A stretch of DNA of 64,000 bases, from the NCBI GenBank assembly GCA_014155875.1, contig JACEFZ010022404.1, positions 295,001 through 359,000 on the forward strand, written 5' to 3'. Positions within the stretch are counted from its first letter, which is position 1. Each line of letters begins with the position of its first letter. A model generated the notes under the pieces. The model was not told the DNA's origin. It ran no database searches and saw only the letters and a program-made list of their open reading frames with translations. The DNA is from Cepaea nemoralis (Eukaryota; Mollusca; Gastropoda; Stylommatophora; Helicidae). Shown in pieces: positions 35,854-47,999 of this stretch. Position numbers and translations under genes: made by a program.

Positions 35854-36765
35854 ATGTAGTAATACTGCGGATAGTATCTTATAGCTTGCGGACAGTAGTG
35901 ATATTCCTCTATAATTTCCACATTGGAACTTGTCTCCTTTCTTAAAGATAGATATCAATAATGACTCTTTCCAGTCATGGGGTAATTCTTCTGTCCTCCA
36001 GATTTTTATTATTAGTTCGTATAGCTTTAGATGTAATGCATGGCCACCTGCCTTTATAAATTCAGCAGCAATTCCATCATTCCCAGTTGCCTTATTGTTT
36101 TTAAGTCGTGTGATTACATATAGGATTTCTTCAAATGTAGGTTCTTCAATTTGTGGTTCGCATGTTAGAACCTCTTCCTGTGGGAAAATGTTACTTGGAG
36201 CTTCACAATTTAGTAATTCAATAAAATATTCTTTCCATGTGTTGCACATTTCCTCATTGGTATTTATCATATTCCCATTTTTGTCTTTTAAACCATATGT
36301 GTTTTGATGGTGCCCTCGTTTCATTGACTTCAATTCTGTAAAAAAATTTCTGGATTCATTTTTCTGGTGATTAGTTTCCATATCTTTGATTATACTACTC
36401 ATATATTCTCGCTTCTGCTGTCTGACTATTTTTGTAGCCTCTTTACATTCATTTCTATAATGCTCTTCCTTTTGGATGTTATTGATGTCATTTAACCATA
36501 CATGTCTGGCATTCTTCTTCCTAATGACTGCTTCTTCACATTTTTGATTGAACCATCTGTTCTTTCTATGCGTGATTAACACACCGAGACATTCTTCTGC
36601 CGTAGATTGAATTGTATTCTTGATGTTCAACCAAGTTTGGTCAACGCTTTCCTCCAAAGGGTTATGCAAAGTTTCAAGTTTACATTTTATTTCATCTGTA
36701 AATTTCTCTTTGACTGTAATGTCTTGTAGTTTTTCTCTATTATATGTTGGCACTCAGCTCCTCTA

Positions 36766-36774
36766 TAACTTAAA

Positions 36775-36850
<76 letters not shown>
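36766..36850. repeat. (TA)n with short inverted arms
   Basis: The (TA)n tract from about 36780 is flanked by TTAAAAGGACA on the left and TGTCCTTTTAA on the right, an 11-bp inverted repeat. The left arm is LINE-edge sequence and the right arm is the SINE 3' end. Confidence 0.9.
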
Positions 36851-36856
<6 letters not shown>

Positions 36857-37083
36857 TTTAACAGGACATCGCTGTCAACACCAACATTTTACTGCTGTTG
36901 TTGATGTCTTGGTAAGTTTACGTTAAGTAGTTTGCCATTCGTTTCTAAACGACCGGCTCCCATATCAACTCGTTAAAACCCAGGGCAACGCGGTCTGCTG
37001 CAAATCGGCCGCAGCTGTGTTTCGAACGCAGGTAAGCGGGCTTACGAATCGCGTCCGTAAACTCTTTGCCACGGAGACCGGCA
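36851..37083 (-). mobile_element. tRNA-derived SINE, short subfamily
   Basis: The reverse complement matches 9964-10190 throughout: B-box region GTTCGAAACACAGC, GCAGACCGCGTTGCCCTGGG, and 3' module TGGTGTTGACAGCGATGTCC. The tail runs into (TA)n. Confidence 0.85.
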
Positions 37084-37099
37084 ATTAATATATAGGGCA

Positions 37100-37620
37100 G
37101 TGAATATAGAGTGTGGTGTAATGAGCTGGCAGAAATGAGGATCAACAGCTGACAGATGAAAATCCTGCAAAGGTGACGAAATAGTTTACACTGACGGTTC
37201 GGTGAATCGTTGGGAGAAATATGTTTGCCAATTCTTAACTCGTCAGGAGCAAGAATGTTGCAAAGCAGAATGGATCCTAAAAGGTCTACAGCCTCAAGTC
37301 GGAGAATGAAGATAGCAGTGATCGCTGTAACAGTGAGATGCTTAGCTGGTACTCGAGTAACCAGAGCAAAAAAATAAAAATGCGCCTCTGTATTGCGTAA
37401 AGATGAAAATGGACAGATGTGGCATGAGTGGGCACCAATTATAGTTCTCACTTACACAAACCTACACGAAAATAATGTCCTGCTTATGCTGGGGTATGAG
37501 GCAATGAGCTAGCCGATCAAGAGTTTATTAAAGAGTTAGAAGCCTTCCATTTGAAAAGGGATATAGTTTTAAGACTAACTATCGAAGACAGAATTACAGA
37601 AAACAGATGCAGTGAAGCTT
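37100..37620 (+). mobile_element. RNase H-lineage LINE relic
   Basis: Degraded coding: DEIVYTDGSVN near 37180 is the first RNase H block, and a CYAGV*GNELADQEF block near 37480 corresponds to the GHAGVxGNExAD motif. Stops and frameshifts occur throughout. It resembles the RNase H regions at 5560 and 55800. Confidence 0.6.
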
Positions 37621-39170
37621 GCATTTAAATCTAAATGTGGTCCCAGCAAGAAGAGCATAGTCATATGTATTTATTTACAACCAGCAAACTAAAACGTTCA
37701 TTTAAGAGAGACTAAGCATATTCGTGCTTGACCATAGAGCTATGATGTCGATTCTTAAAACCAAGAGCCATGGACCAAATATTCCGTATTCGCCTGGAAC
37801 TAGAAAAAACAAAGACAATGTCTTGCCCATTAATGAGTGTCTATTTTTGTCTATGTATATATTGTTTTACAGAGACAAGATGAATGCTTGATTTAATGTC
37901 AGAAGCAAAAGAAAAAATATAATATTAGTAAATATATTTTGTAAAATATGTTTACCAGCAAGGTAAAATATGAAGTATGTTAAATACACATCAAATAAAG
38001 TTGTACTAAATTAAAATAATAATCATAAGACATAATAAACAGAACACAAATATAGCAAAACATCTATTAACCTGTCTTTAAGCACTGACGTTTCATTTCT
38101 CAATGAAAATACAAGCAATTCAAACCAAATTAATTGTGCCACAGATGTATCTGCTAAATGGACAGTCTAGCTCCATTTGTTGTACTAGTGTCCTACTCCA
38201 AATCATGTGGCAATCAAGTGCTAATCCATAAATATAATTTAAGTACAGCTGGTTTTAAATACATTGGAATCAATTGCAAATTAGGTACACGAGTTCCAAA
38301 AATGGTATTCGAAATTGTGATATAGATGGTTTCACAATTATTAAAAAAAACAATACATATACATTAAATGGACCATTCTTACATCAATACATGCTGTGCT
38401 ATTTTGTCAGGTGTATAATCAATCTGCTATTTATAACGTACCTCAAAACCCTTGTTAAGGATCTTATCATAGCGCCCGTAAAAAGTTCATTATTTTAACA
38501 AGTCATTTCGTGAGTGTTTATTATTAGCATCCTTTTTTACACAGTCGAATTATTTAAGTATGATTAATTATTCCTTACTTTGCATATTTCAACATGAGTA
38601 TTAAATCATTTTTCGTTTGGGAGACTTTCTGACTTTAATGAATTAATCAATTATTAAAGAACTGCGTGCTTTGTTTGATTGATCTTTCACTTACCTTCTA
38701 AAGAACATTCGAGTATGTCAGCCACTTACAACAGTGCGTATTCATCCGAACAGATCGCAGGAAAGGTGGCTGTGTATAGAGTGGTTTTGACTAATTTTCT
38801 AGGGTTGACCGATTCTCCCATCAGTGTATACTATTTATAAAAGGCAACAAAAATGGGTAGTCTAATAATGGTGGCAATTACATTATGCTTTATGAGACAT
38901 GTCTAATTATGTGTTAGCCGCTAGAAAATTAGGATTCCTGTTATAGCTGCATCCCATCGAAACAAAGAAGACGGTCATCCCACTTTAGCACTATATACTA
39001 AACATGACACGATATTAGGTGCCTAGTGTAGGGGAGACTACTGCTACTAGGTGAGTTCTCAAGGTGGCTGATGTTGGGGTCAAACATGTATACACGATCT
39101 AGCCGTGACTACATAATAAGCCTCATTGGTCATTCGGAGTAGATTAATTAAATCTGTCGGACAGTCAATT
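37621..39170. other. Unassigned AT-rich sequence
   Basis: No gene, no repeat edge and no motif that I can support. Open frames are short and without recognisable domains. Confidence 0.4.
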
Positions 39171-39173
39171 ATA

Positions 39174-39432
39174 TGATTGATTGATTGATTGATTTAGGAA
39201 CCGACATCATAGCATTCGGGACATTCCCATAAGCGCTCCGTCCCCATCCCCAGCAGCCAGCGAAGAGTTCCAACACTAATAGTTCCAGTAGCAATCTGAT
39301 TATATGTCCGTCTCGCCTTTCCTCTGAGCGTCGAGCGTCGGCCAGATCCCCTCGTCACTCCTCGCTGTCTCATTCTTACCAGACTATGGTGATCCATCTG
39401 CACTTCCGAGGTGTACACGTGCTCCCACATTT
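39174..39432 (-). mobile_element. RNase H-lineage LINE 3'-end fragment
   Basis: Minus strand matches the last 250 bases of the element at 54684-57425: SDEGIWPTLDAQRKGETDI-like coding, GTISVGTLRWLLGMGTE, then CCTAAATCAATCAATCAATC. The (TGAT)n tail at 39174-39195 marks its 3' end. It is 5' truncated. Confidence 0.8.
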
Positions 39433-39845
39433 ATATTACATGTATTAACACTGATTATGATTAAGATGGAAATTCAATGTTACTGTACTAGGCACAAGTC
39501 GATAAGCGTTCGATCTCTCACAGCAGATGTCGTATCGTGTGGATTCTGAATGTCACGGATACTGGCTGGATAGCTAAATACTAGAAAACTTGTTCGCCTG
39601 CGTCAGTTACACAAAGTTCCATATTCGATGTCACACTCTAGCAGCCGCAATTGAGAGATTCATCAAGTGATGTACTCATTCAGCACCAGGTTGTCATTTA
39701 TTTTCCCGCAGCATACCCACTCTGTATAATGGACATTGTGTTGGGATCTGATTGGCAATTAATTATCTAAACCCTGCGAAGAACTGTTTTCAACATACAC
39801 CTAATCTTAGCCAGCCCATATGTGGTTTGCGGAGTCATACTCTCG
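39433..39845. other. Unassigned sequence
   Basis: About 410 bases in which I see no gene, repeat edge or motif. Confidence 0.4.
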
Positions 39846-40345
39846 TTACATACTAATAAGCATCTCGGCTGATGTTAAGTTTCAAAGCCAGATTTGTGTA
39901 TCCAGATGCCTCTTGGGTTTGGAAAGGTGAAGGAGAGCTCTAAAAGAACACCTTTGGCTACTTCGAGAAGAATCTCCACACCAGACTCATTTCGAACGGT
40001 GCAATACCTTTTAAGCGCTAGAGCATGCTGATGTGTTGGGAAACAAGTATAGGGACAGATTGGCTGGGTCTGCAAAGCTGGACGGGGCATTGGTGCACTA
40101 TAAGGAAGACGTGGTCAAAACCCTTTGGAATCATACGAATAGTGTAGAAGAATAGATAAATCACCATGGCCCGGAGAGTATGATACAGTTGGGGGAATTA
40201 CCGACACTGCGTACTCCAAGGAAAAGTCAGGTGGCACATAATCAGACTGGTATTATTAGTGTTAGAACTCTTCACTGGTTGTTGAAGATGAGATTGGAAA
40301 GCATATCAGAATGTCCCGATGCGTCGGTTCTTGAGGCAACTCAGT
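39846..40345 (+). mobile_element. Old RNase H-lineage LINE 3'-end fragment
   Basis: From about 40020 the sequence follows the C-terminal region of the 54684 element with heavy divergence (WETSIGTDWLGLQSW-like coding, then IISVRTLHWLLKMRLE). It runs up to TTAA at 40346, where a piggyBac element is inserted. Broken throughout. Confidence 0.6.
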
Positions 40346-40384
40346 TTAACTCTTTCACTACCAAAAAAAACTGGGCTGTGACCA

Positions 40385-41560
40385 AACAGAAATTTATGGC
40401 AGAAAATTGGAACTAGGGGTGTGTTACAATAATGCTTTTAAAATGGTTAAATTGGTAGCAGATCTATTGTATTACATATCAAATTAAAGAGGATTGCACA
40501 AGGAACATGACAGTGTTAATAATTAATTGATAGGTTACAAATATTATGACAATAATGAGAGGTTTAATAATAACAACTGAAATTAAAGAGGTAAAAATTA
40601 TTTTAAAAACTGCACTTATAAGGTGTTTTCTACACTCCTATACTGCTAATCATGTTTAATTTACTGAATAATCAAACAAACACCACTTGTCTTCAAGAAT
40701 ATAAACAGTATTGCTCATTAAATAACCTAAAAAGAAGTTTTGGTGCATATTCTGAACCATGTATTTTTCACAAAAAATGACAAAAAATAATGGCTGAAAT
40801 CTTGAATGGGGGGTCTGTCACAATAATGTTATGAAAATGGTTAAAATTGTAGCAGAAATGTTGTATTATATATCAAAATAAAGGAGATTGCACAAGGAAT
40901 ATGTTGGTAGGAGAATTTTTGCTTCAGGTTGTAAATATAATAAAAATAATAATATAATTTGTAAAATAATTAGACAAAAATAGGTGAAAATAATGTAAAC
41001 ATTGCACTTATAATGTGTTTTCTACACTCCTATACTGCTAATCATGTTTAATTTACTGAATAATCAAACAAACATCACTTGTCTTCAAGAATATAAACAG
41101 TATTGCTCATTAAAATCACCCAAAAGTTGTGGCGCATATTCTGAACCATGTCTTTTTCGCAAAAATGAAAAAAACTTATGGCCGAAATCTGGAAGTTGGT
41201 GTATGTCACAATAATGTTATGAAAATGGTTAAAACTGTAGCAGAAATGTTGTATTATATATCAAAATAAAGGGGATTGCACAAGGAATATGATGGTAGGA
41301 GAATTTTTGCTTTAGGTTGTAAATAAAATAAAAATAATAATATAATTTGTAAAATAATTGGACGAAAGGAGGTAAATATAATGTAAACATTGCACTTACC
41401 AAGGGGGCGTTGTTATCCAATATCATGATCACTGCTAATCCTGTTGAATTTACTGAACAAACAACACTTTTCTAAACTATAAATACAATTGCTCCCAATC
41501 AATCATCCGAAAAGAAGTTTTGCCGCAGATTCTGAATCATGTATTTTTCTTTTTTCAGAA
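40385..41560. repeat. Three copies of a 380-400-bp tandem repeat inside piggyBac
   Basis: Copies start near 40385, 40785 and 41165, with a partial fourth near 41540. Each has CACAATAATG(T/C)T near the start, GATTGCACAAGGAA, and TGTTTAATTTACTGAATAAT followed by TATAAACAGTATTGCTC. Copies 2 and 3 are most alike. Confidence 0.9.
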
Positions 41561-41635
41561 AAAATTAGGAATACACTTGGCAGATTTACATTTAATTGTC
41601 ATGTCTGTTTGTTTTTATTTACTATATGTGGCAGT

Positions 41636-42487
41636 CTATTTGTGATAGGCTGCAAAGCAAACTTTGGCGCACAAGTGTGGTCTATTAGTGCAGCCGGAGC
41701 AAACAAAAGATGATATGTGTCGTTTAGTTCGAGTGTTGCAAAAAACACAGTCTCTATTGACACCGACAAATTCTATTAAATGCTTGGCTCATGTAACTCT
41801 TTCGACATAATTTCCTGCAAAAGACTGAAATTCTTCGGCAGGCAGAGTGTCAAACTTTCAGGACTACTCTGAGCTGCTTCGCGATGAGCACTTTCCTTTA
41901 CTTGAAATCCTTCAATGACAATTTTTTTCCTCCTTTCTCTGTTTGCCATATGGAATGTAGGATGTGAGCATTGATCTTTGCAATTTCAAAGATCCAATAG
42001 TAGATCTTCTTCCACCAGTTAATGGTTTTCCTATCATGGATATTATAATATCCAACCATTTAGTCCATTCTGTCGCAGCCATTCATCGCCATGTTATATT
42101 CATGGAGATCATCTTCGGCTTGCTTTGCGGTTTTCGCAATCCGCTCTCAACAGTTCTAGCTACCGACTTGGTAGAGACAACAATGCATGGTTTGTTAGCT
42201 TTTTTTTTAGCCCCTCCACCAAATAATCATTTCATGAATGGACACATTTTCAAATGGGTAAAATGCTTCCTGGAATTTCTTCAGAATCATGTCAACAAGA
42301 GGATCAATTTTTTTTTTTTTTTGGCCTCTGGTTCACATACGTGAAACATGGTGTGATAAATATATTCTAATCGATTACTGGGAAAAGTAGTGGCAGTGGC
42401 ATACCAAGGAGTATATAAATGTGCACTTGTACACCAGTAGTCTTTGATACATGGTCTTGGATCAAGTCCCATAGCAATAATGACAGA
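41636..42487 (-). pseudogene. piggyBac transposase, internally deleted
   Basis: The minus strand begins MGLDPRPCIKDYWCTS and NRLEYIYHTMFHVCE, the N-terminal part of DDE_Tnp_1_7 transposases. It continues in other frames with SIHEMIIWWRG, where the usual catalytic SxDE block reads HE, so the first Asp appears lost. It ends with an intact Cys-rich tail, DCVFCNTRT, FVCSGCTNRPHLCAKVCFAA, YHK and stop at 41636. That C-terminal C-x2-C zinc-binding domain binds transposon ends in this family. About 850 bp remain of an expected 1.6-1.8 kb, so much of the catalytic domain is deleted. Confidence 0.88.
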
Positions 42488-43324
42488 CGTAAACTTCAGA
42501 CATTCGTGCTTCGTTGTCAGACATTCAGCTGTTGACGAACATTCACTGGTTTTTCTTTATCACCACGTGCTAAAACTTTAGACACAACTAAAACTTCTTT
42601 CTAAATATTCACTGATATCGGAATCACTATTGTTTAAAACAGTTATAAACAATAATCTAGCTTGATCTCAAGTCATACTACGTGGATGCAAACTGGTGGG
42701 CGTTTCCATTGTGAAAAACCAAAATAAACAACTTTAAAACTGAAAATACACACAAATCCAATGTTAACTAATGTTTGACGTCTCAATCATGACGTAGCTA
42801 TATTTCTGCTGTGCGACTTTTCAGTTTACCGTAACTTAAAATTCCGAAATGGAGAAGAAATGAATCAAATAAACCACTGATAATTTTGTGGCAATAAAAG
42901 TACCAATTGCCATCACAGCAGGTCCATTTTGGCAGCAGATGGGCTCGCGGTAGCGAAAGAGTTAACTCAAGTGTTAGGCTATATCAACGTCAATACATTT
43001 GGCTTAAGAACTGACATTTACTCAGTGTAGAAGTTAAAACTTTCGTGCCTTTCAGACGAGTCACAGTGAACCAAATATGGTCCATCTGTGCGTCTTAAAT
43101 GTTGTCGTTGCCTTTGAATCTAGTATTTCGGCTCTGTATTTTTGCTCACCTATACATGCCTTGGAAAATAGACCCACACAAGGTTCCTAAGGTTTGGTAT
43201 CCATTCATGACAGAACTATATGAATGTGCATTGAAGGTCAGAGACAATAATAACGTGTGCAAAGCCTTGCCATGACGCAGTACCAGTCTCGATCTTCTTA
43301 TGGCTCTGTTTGATACAACCCGTG

Positions 43325-43450
43325 TTATGATCATGATATGCCATGCCGGTATGCGTTGATGGGTATGGTTTGTAATCTCACGCCATAAACAAGGGTCTTG
43401 GGTCACGTCTGTGTTCTTGTCTAGACTATGCTATGTGCCAAAACATCTAT
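43325..43450 (-). mobile_element. RTE-like LINE 3'-end relic
   Basis: Inverted match to the 3' end of the 8831-9915 element: ATGCCATGCCGG and GTGTTCTTGTCTAGACTATG correspond to the GGCATGGCA end and the GRDRNTE coding. Diverged and very short. Confidence 0.55.
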
Positions 43451-43489
43451 CCTCATTTATTGCTATGCATTCGTATCATGTCCACATGT

Positions 43490-43940
43490 ATTAAAGAGTT
43501 AAACGTAGAGTAGTCGAGGCAAAAGAAGCATTTCACAAGATAAAGAATAGTCTCTACAATATATCGCTGTCGGTCGAGGAAAACAACTCTTAAAAGGCAT
43601 ATTTAACCAAACCTCATGTACGGACATGTATCATGGACAATAAGCCGAGTCTTGAGGAATTATGTCAAAGCTATTGATATGTTGTGTTACAGAAGAATGA
43701 TAAAAAGTGCAATGAAGATATCTTGCAAGAAATTAACTCACAATGAGAACTGGTCACTTTCGTCAGAAGAATCGGTCAATACTTTTTGGCACGTAACGAT
43801 GAGGACAACCCTGGGGTACTTCGTGCCAAACAGGACATTTGGTGGTGGAAGGGGGGGGGGGGGAAGCTTAGTGTGAAGGAGAGAGAAGATGCTGGACAGT
43901 TTGATATCATGGCATGGAGAAACATCGGTGTAACAAAAGA
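43490..43940 (+). mobile_element. RTE-like LINE relic
   Basis: Broken coding reads RVVEAKEAFHKIKNSLYNIS, then a damaged LLYG-type region, CYRRMIKSAMKIS and KLTHNENW. These are the post-RT blocks of the RTE-like family (compare 9400-9640). The end reads into GGACAGTTTGATATCATGGC. Many stops. Confidence 0.6.
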
Positions 43941-43954
43941 TTAACCTACGCGAA

Positions 43955-44055
43955 ACAGAAGTGCCGTGGCAAACTACTGAACGTCAAACTTGTCAAGACA
44001 TCAAAAACAATAGTAAAATGCTGGTGTTGACAGCGATGTCCTGTAAATATGATAT
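43955..44055 (+). mobile_element. SINE 3' fragment, short subfamily
   Basis: GTGGCAAACTACTGAACGTC, AAGACATCAAAAACAATAGT and TGGTGTTGACAGCGATGTCC match 10100-10190. The tRNA head is missing. Confidence 0.8.
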
Positions 44056-44477
44056 GAAATAAAGCGTAAAAAGCTAGCTAACCATACAGCAACTACATTA
44101 TAACTAGTCTTGTAATGTCCCACCTGCTAGTTATATTTGCTAATTGTCATCTACATCACCAGCAAGAAGTCTCCTCATGATAGAAAGGCCAGTTCTAACA
44201 GTCTGTCATCGGCTATTGATTATGAAATGTGTTTATGGATTAATGAGCATTTAATCAGCTGGCTATTCGAGCAATCACAGAGTTACACAGACACACAGCG
44301 ATTCTCAAACTGTGTAATTTGCAGCATACACGTGAGGCCTTACTCAACTCAAATGCCGAATTTTGAGACAAGGAACAACTGATGTGCAAAATAAAAATGT
44401 GAAAGCTATTTTTCCTTTTGTGTTAATAAGTTATATCTTACACTGTGTACTTATTTATCGCAGCTTTCTGCGGTGTC
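44056..44477. other. Unassigned sequence
   Basis: An 81-codon open frame at 44137-44382 has no recognisable domain. No repeat edge seen. Confidence 0.4.
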
Positions 44478-44718
44478 CGCCTGTCTCCCTGGTTGAGGAG
44501 TTAGCACCTTCTCTGTAACCGCGAATACTCTCGTGGTTGACGTGAGCGCACGAGAATTGGAAGCGGTTCGAGTCGCCAGTGACTTATGAGAGTATGGAGC
44601 CGATCGCTCAGAAAGTCGTGGCGTGCTTATGAGCGTAATCTAGCCTAGGAATCAACATACAGCTGAAAGATGCTGATGTTAACCTCAATATCCTTAAACA
44701 GGACGGAAAGGCGGAAAA
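44478..44718 (+). mobile_element. tRNA-derived SINE, long subfamily
   Basis: Closest to the copy at 27-275: GTGAGCGCACGAGAATTGGA, GCGGTTCGAGTCGCCAGTG and GGAATCAACATACAGCTGAA are shared. It ends with an A-rich tail at about 44709-44724. No clear target duplication. Confidence 0.85.
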
Positions 44719-45138
44719 AAAAAATCTGTGTTGTCCAGTTTCGTTCATATAATAGTGCATTTCTCTACTGACATGGCTACATTTGTTAACTTTATGTAAG
44801 TGTAATTATTTTTTCACGTGTTCCTTAGCTGATGCTACTTGGTCTGAAACATATCATCCTTCAACAATTTTTGACATAATCATCAACTGAGCCCGTCTCC
44901 GAGAGGTGGCAGACATTAACAACAGAGGATACACGAGTAAGGAATTCCAGACAGTTAATGTTCGAGAAAATTGAAAAGTTGAATTCATGTGTACCGTCTA
45001 CACATTTTGGAACAAATTCAGATCGTCTTCACATTGGTGCGAGTGGAGAATCCGGTCTTTCCATGCGATTAAAAAAAATAAAGTCTTATTCTAGCTATCT
45101 GCTTCAAAACCATGTCGGCATTCCCATTTCAGTGTCAT
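44719..45138. other. Unassigned sequence
   Basis: No supported gene; ordinary AT-rich DNA between two SINEs. Confidence 0.4.
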
Positions 45139-45150
45139 TAGATTCAGGAG

Positions 45151-45399
45151 GCCGGCTTCCTGGCCTAGAGGTAAGCGACTTTTCTCCGTAATCTCGTATA
45201 CTCTCGTAAGTAACGTGACGACCGTGAGAATCAGTAGTGATTCGAATCGCATCGGTAACTTACGGGGTATGTGAGCCAGCCGCCCAGAAAGCAATGGCAA
45301 ACTACTGAGCGTAATCGTGCCTAGAAATCAACAATCAGCTGAAAGATGCTGATGTTGACAGCGATGTCCTGTAAAAGGATATCCAAACATTTATTATTA
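45151..45399 (+). mobile_element. tRNA-derived SINE with 12-bp target duplication
   Basis: TAGATTCAGGAG occurs at 45139-45150 and 45400-45411, directly flanking the element. The head GCCGGCTTCCTGGCCTAGAG and end GATGTTGACAGCGATGTCCT, then a (TTA)n-like tail, match the 10324 copy. The near-perfect duplication suggests a recent insertion. Confidence 0.93.
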
Positions 45400-45411
45400 T
45401 AGATTCAGGAG

Positions 45412-45641
45412 AATCCTTCCACTTTTCTATTGAGATTTTGCTGATCCATCTGTATATTCATGGGTTCAATGTGTTGGTATGGGTAGTGTTCTTCTGTTTA
45501 GTTTATAGTTGTCTTTTTTCTTTCTAATTCTTTCTGGGTGTTCTTGTTCCTGATACCAGTAATGTTTCCTATAATATTGTCAAGTGTTGTTGTCTTTATT
45601 CACATTGTTGTTGCATTTGGAATGATATTGTTATCTGTGTG

Positions 45642-45693
<52 letters not shown>

Positions 45694-46272
45694 ATTATTA
45701 TTAATTTAGTTTTTATCTGGGATTCACACCGTTGTTCATGATTTGCTGATACAGTTATTTATATCTTCAGTATAACTGCGTTTCATGTTCGGCTATTAAA
45801 CCCTTGACATCAGCATAGTGCCGTTTGTTTATATTATGATCACCAACTAATATTCCTGGTGTGTCTTGCGTGGGCGAAGATGGAATGGAAAAATGGAATT
45901 AAAATACTAGAAATATGCATATACTGAAATATACGTTGTGTTTCGTAGAAACTTAAATAATCAATGACACGGGTCCTAGAAAAATCAAAAGTGGAAAATG
46001 AGTGCATAGAAGACATTAAAAATCAAATAACCAAACAAACAAACACAGAAAAAGTTAATTGTACTGTTGCCAGCATTACAAATTTATGAAACTATAGGGA
46101 CATAAATGTCGAAGGCATTCAAGCAAGAAGAAGAAACCAACGATAGCTAAGCATTGATGAGCGATATAGGAGTCTGCTAGGGTGTTCAAGCCAAGCGAAG
46201 GCAGAAAGTATTTAAGAATTATTGCAGCCAACACCACCCCCCCCCCCCCCGCCTTTATTTCTCTCACCCTTT
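45412..46272. other. Unassigned sequence with (GT)n-(GTGC)n tract
   Basis: No gene seen. A GT tract passing into GTGC repeats lies at about 45638-45692, and a C homopolymer of about 14 at 46237-46251. Confidence 0.6.
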
Positions 46273-46490
46273 TGTGAGAGCGGCTGGCCGAGTGGCTAGA
46301 ACGCCGGACTTTCCTTCGGGAGACCCGGGTTTGATCCCTCGGTAAGGTGTGGGATTTTTTTCTGCCGGGGGCAAAAAGAAAATCCTAACCTGCACAGTTC
46401 GCGGCGACTGCACTAGCCAGGTGGCCTTAATTCCTCAGGCTCAAAGACCCCTCTGCCATACACCGCAAGGTACTATATTGGCAGTAAATG
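46273..46490 (+). mobile_element. tRNA-headed SINE, third family
   Basis: The head GAGCGGCTGGCCGAGTGGCT and CCCGGGTTTGATCCC resemble A and B boxes with a variable arm, as in the copy at 19968. The body contains CTGCACTAGCCAGGTGGCC and ends near a GGCAGTAAATGACAA segment. A functional tRNA is unlikely because no acceptor stem closes the 3' side. Confidence 0.65.
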
Positions 46491-46589
46491 ACAATTTTTG
46501 TGTACTTTCATAGTTTAAAATCTTACACTTAATATTACATGGCAAACATGACTGTCGGAAAACGTGTTATTTACCGTATGAATAATAAG

Positions 46590-46965
46590 TACATGGAATA
46601 TGGAATGACTAAATCAGCAAGAATACAAACAAGAAACAAAGAACACCATGGACAGACATAAAAATCAGTGACCAAATTCTACAAGAAACAAATGAAAGTA
46701 GTAAACTGATTAGCGAAATCAAACGTAGACTGTCAGCAATTTTGGGCACGTTATGAAAAGAAATAATCTGGAGACCTTGGTGAAAACTGGCAAGATCGAG
46801 GGGAAGAGAACAAGAAAAACGCTTAGAAGTAAATACCTGGATGGCTTGGCCATGTGGCATAGTCGAAACAGGAACACTGGAGCTGATCCATGACTCTGGT
46901 GATCGTGTTAAATGGCAAATCATGGCCGTCCACGCTTATCGGCATGGCACATGATGGATGGCTGG
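46590..46965 (+). mobile_element. RTE-like LINE 3'-end relic
   Basis: Follows the 9590-9906 region: CACCATGGACAGACATAAAA, CTGATTAGCGAAATCAAACG, TGGATGGCTTGGCCATGTGG and GGCATGGCACATGATGG at the end. Frameshifted and not coding. It is followed within 35 bases by a large microsatellite. Confidence 0.8.
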
Positions 46966-46995
46966 AAATCAACAAAATTATTTGTTTATGGAATT

Positions 46996-47710
<715 letters not shown>

Positions 47711-47714
47711 TCAA

Positions 47715-47990
47715 CATCTTGTGCCACATTTATTGAAAGACAGAAGATCAAGTGTTTTGGCCATGTCGTTAGAATGCAACACGAACTACCATCACTGGCC
47801 TTACATCAAAGATCATCTGCGACGAGACCAAGAGGACGTCCAAGAAGAAAATGGATTGACGACATCAAAGACATTGTACAACCACACGGAATGACACTAT
47901 CCAGTGCCGCCCACCGGGCGCTGGAGCACAAATTATTCCTCCCCACGCAGCTTGACGGCAGAAGTGGAAGATGATGATGATGAAGACTTC
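47715..47990 (+). mobile_element. LINE 3'-end fragment with (GAT)n tail
   Basis: Coding for the terminal RT region: CFGHVVRMQHELPSLALHQR, GRPRRKWIDDIKDIVQPHGM, then AHRALEHKLFLPTQL and stop, followed by (GATGAT)n. The basic RPRGRPRRKW block is typical of RTE- and jockey-like ends. The lineage differs from the other fragments here. Confidence 0.75.
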
Positions 47991-47999
47991 TAACCCACA

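Larger units (their letters stand above)
33377..36765 (-). mobile_element. Same LINE in opposite orientation, right arm and 5' extension
   Basis: Minus-strand copy of the element at 31915, longer at its 5' end. 35791-36753 carries about 300 codons of the pre-RT region (RKNRWFNQKCEEAVIRKKNA, a helical basic linker) into RT (LKNNKATGNDGIAAEFIKAG). RT continues at 33802-34482 with MDFKKAYDSVHRNSLW, GLKQGDVLSPLLFNL and YADDIDIIG. A separate LINE (34637-35853) is inserted in it. The endonuclease is absent and the frame breaks near 33800 (YGYET then stop). Confidence 0.9.
40350..42961. mobile_element. piggyBac-type transposon with TTAA target duplication
   Basis: TTAA at 40346-40349 and 42962-42965 flanks inverted ends CTCTTTCACTACC and CTCTTTCGCTACC (12 of 13 match). 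TTAA duplication with short CTCTTTC-type ends is the piggyBac signature. The inside holds a broken minus-strand transposase (41636-42487) and a threefold tandem repeat (40385-41560). Autonomous activity is excluded by the broken gene. Confidence 0.88.

Noticed and set aside
36945..37451. 168-codon minus-strand open frame
   Set aside because: Covers a SINE and the antisense of an RNase H relic; no domain.
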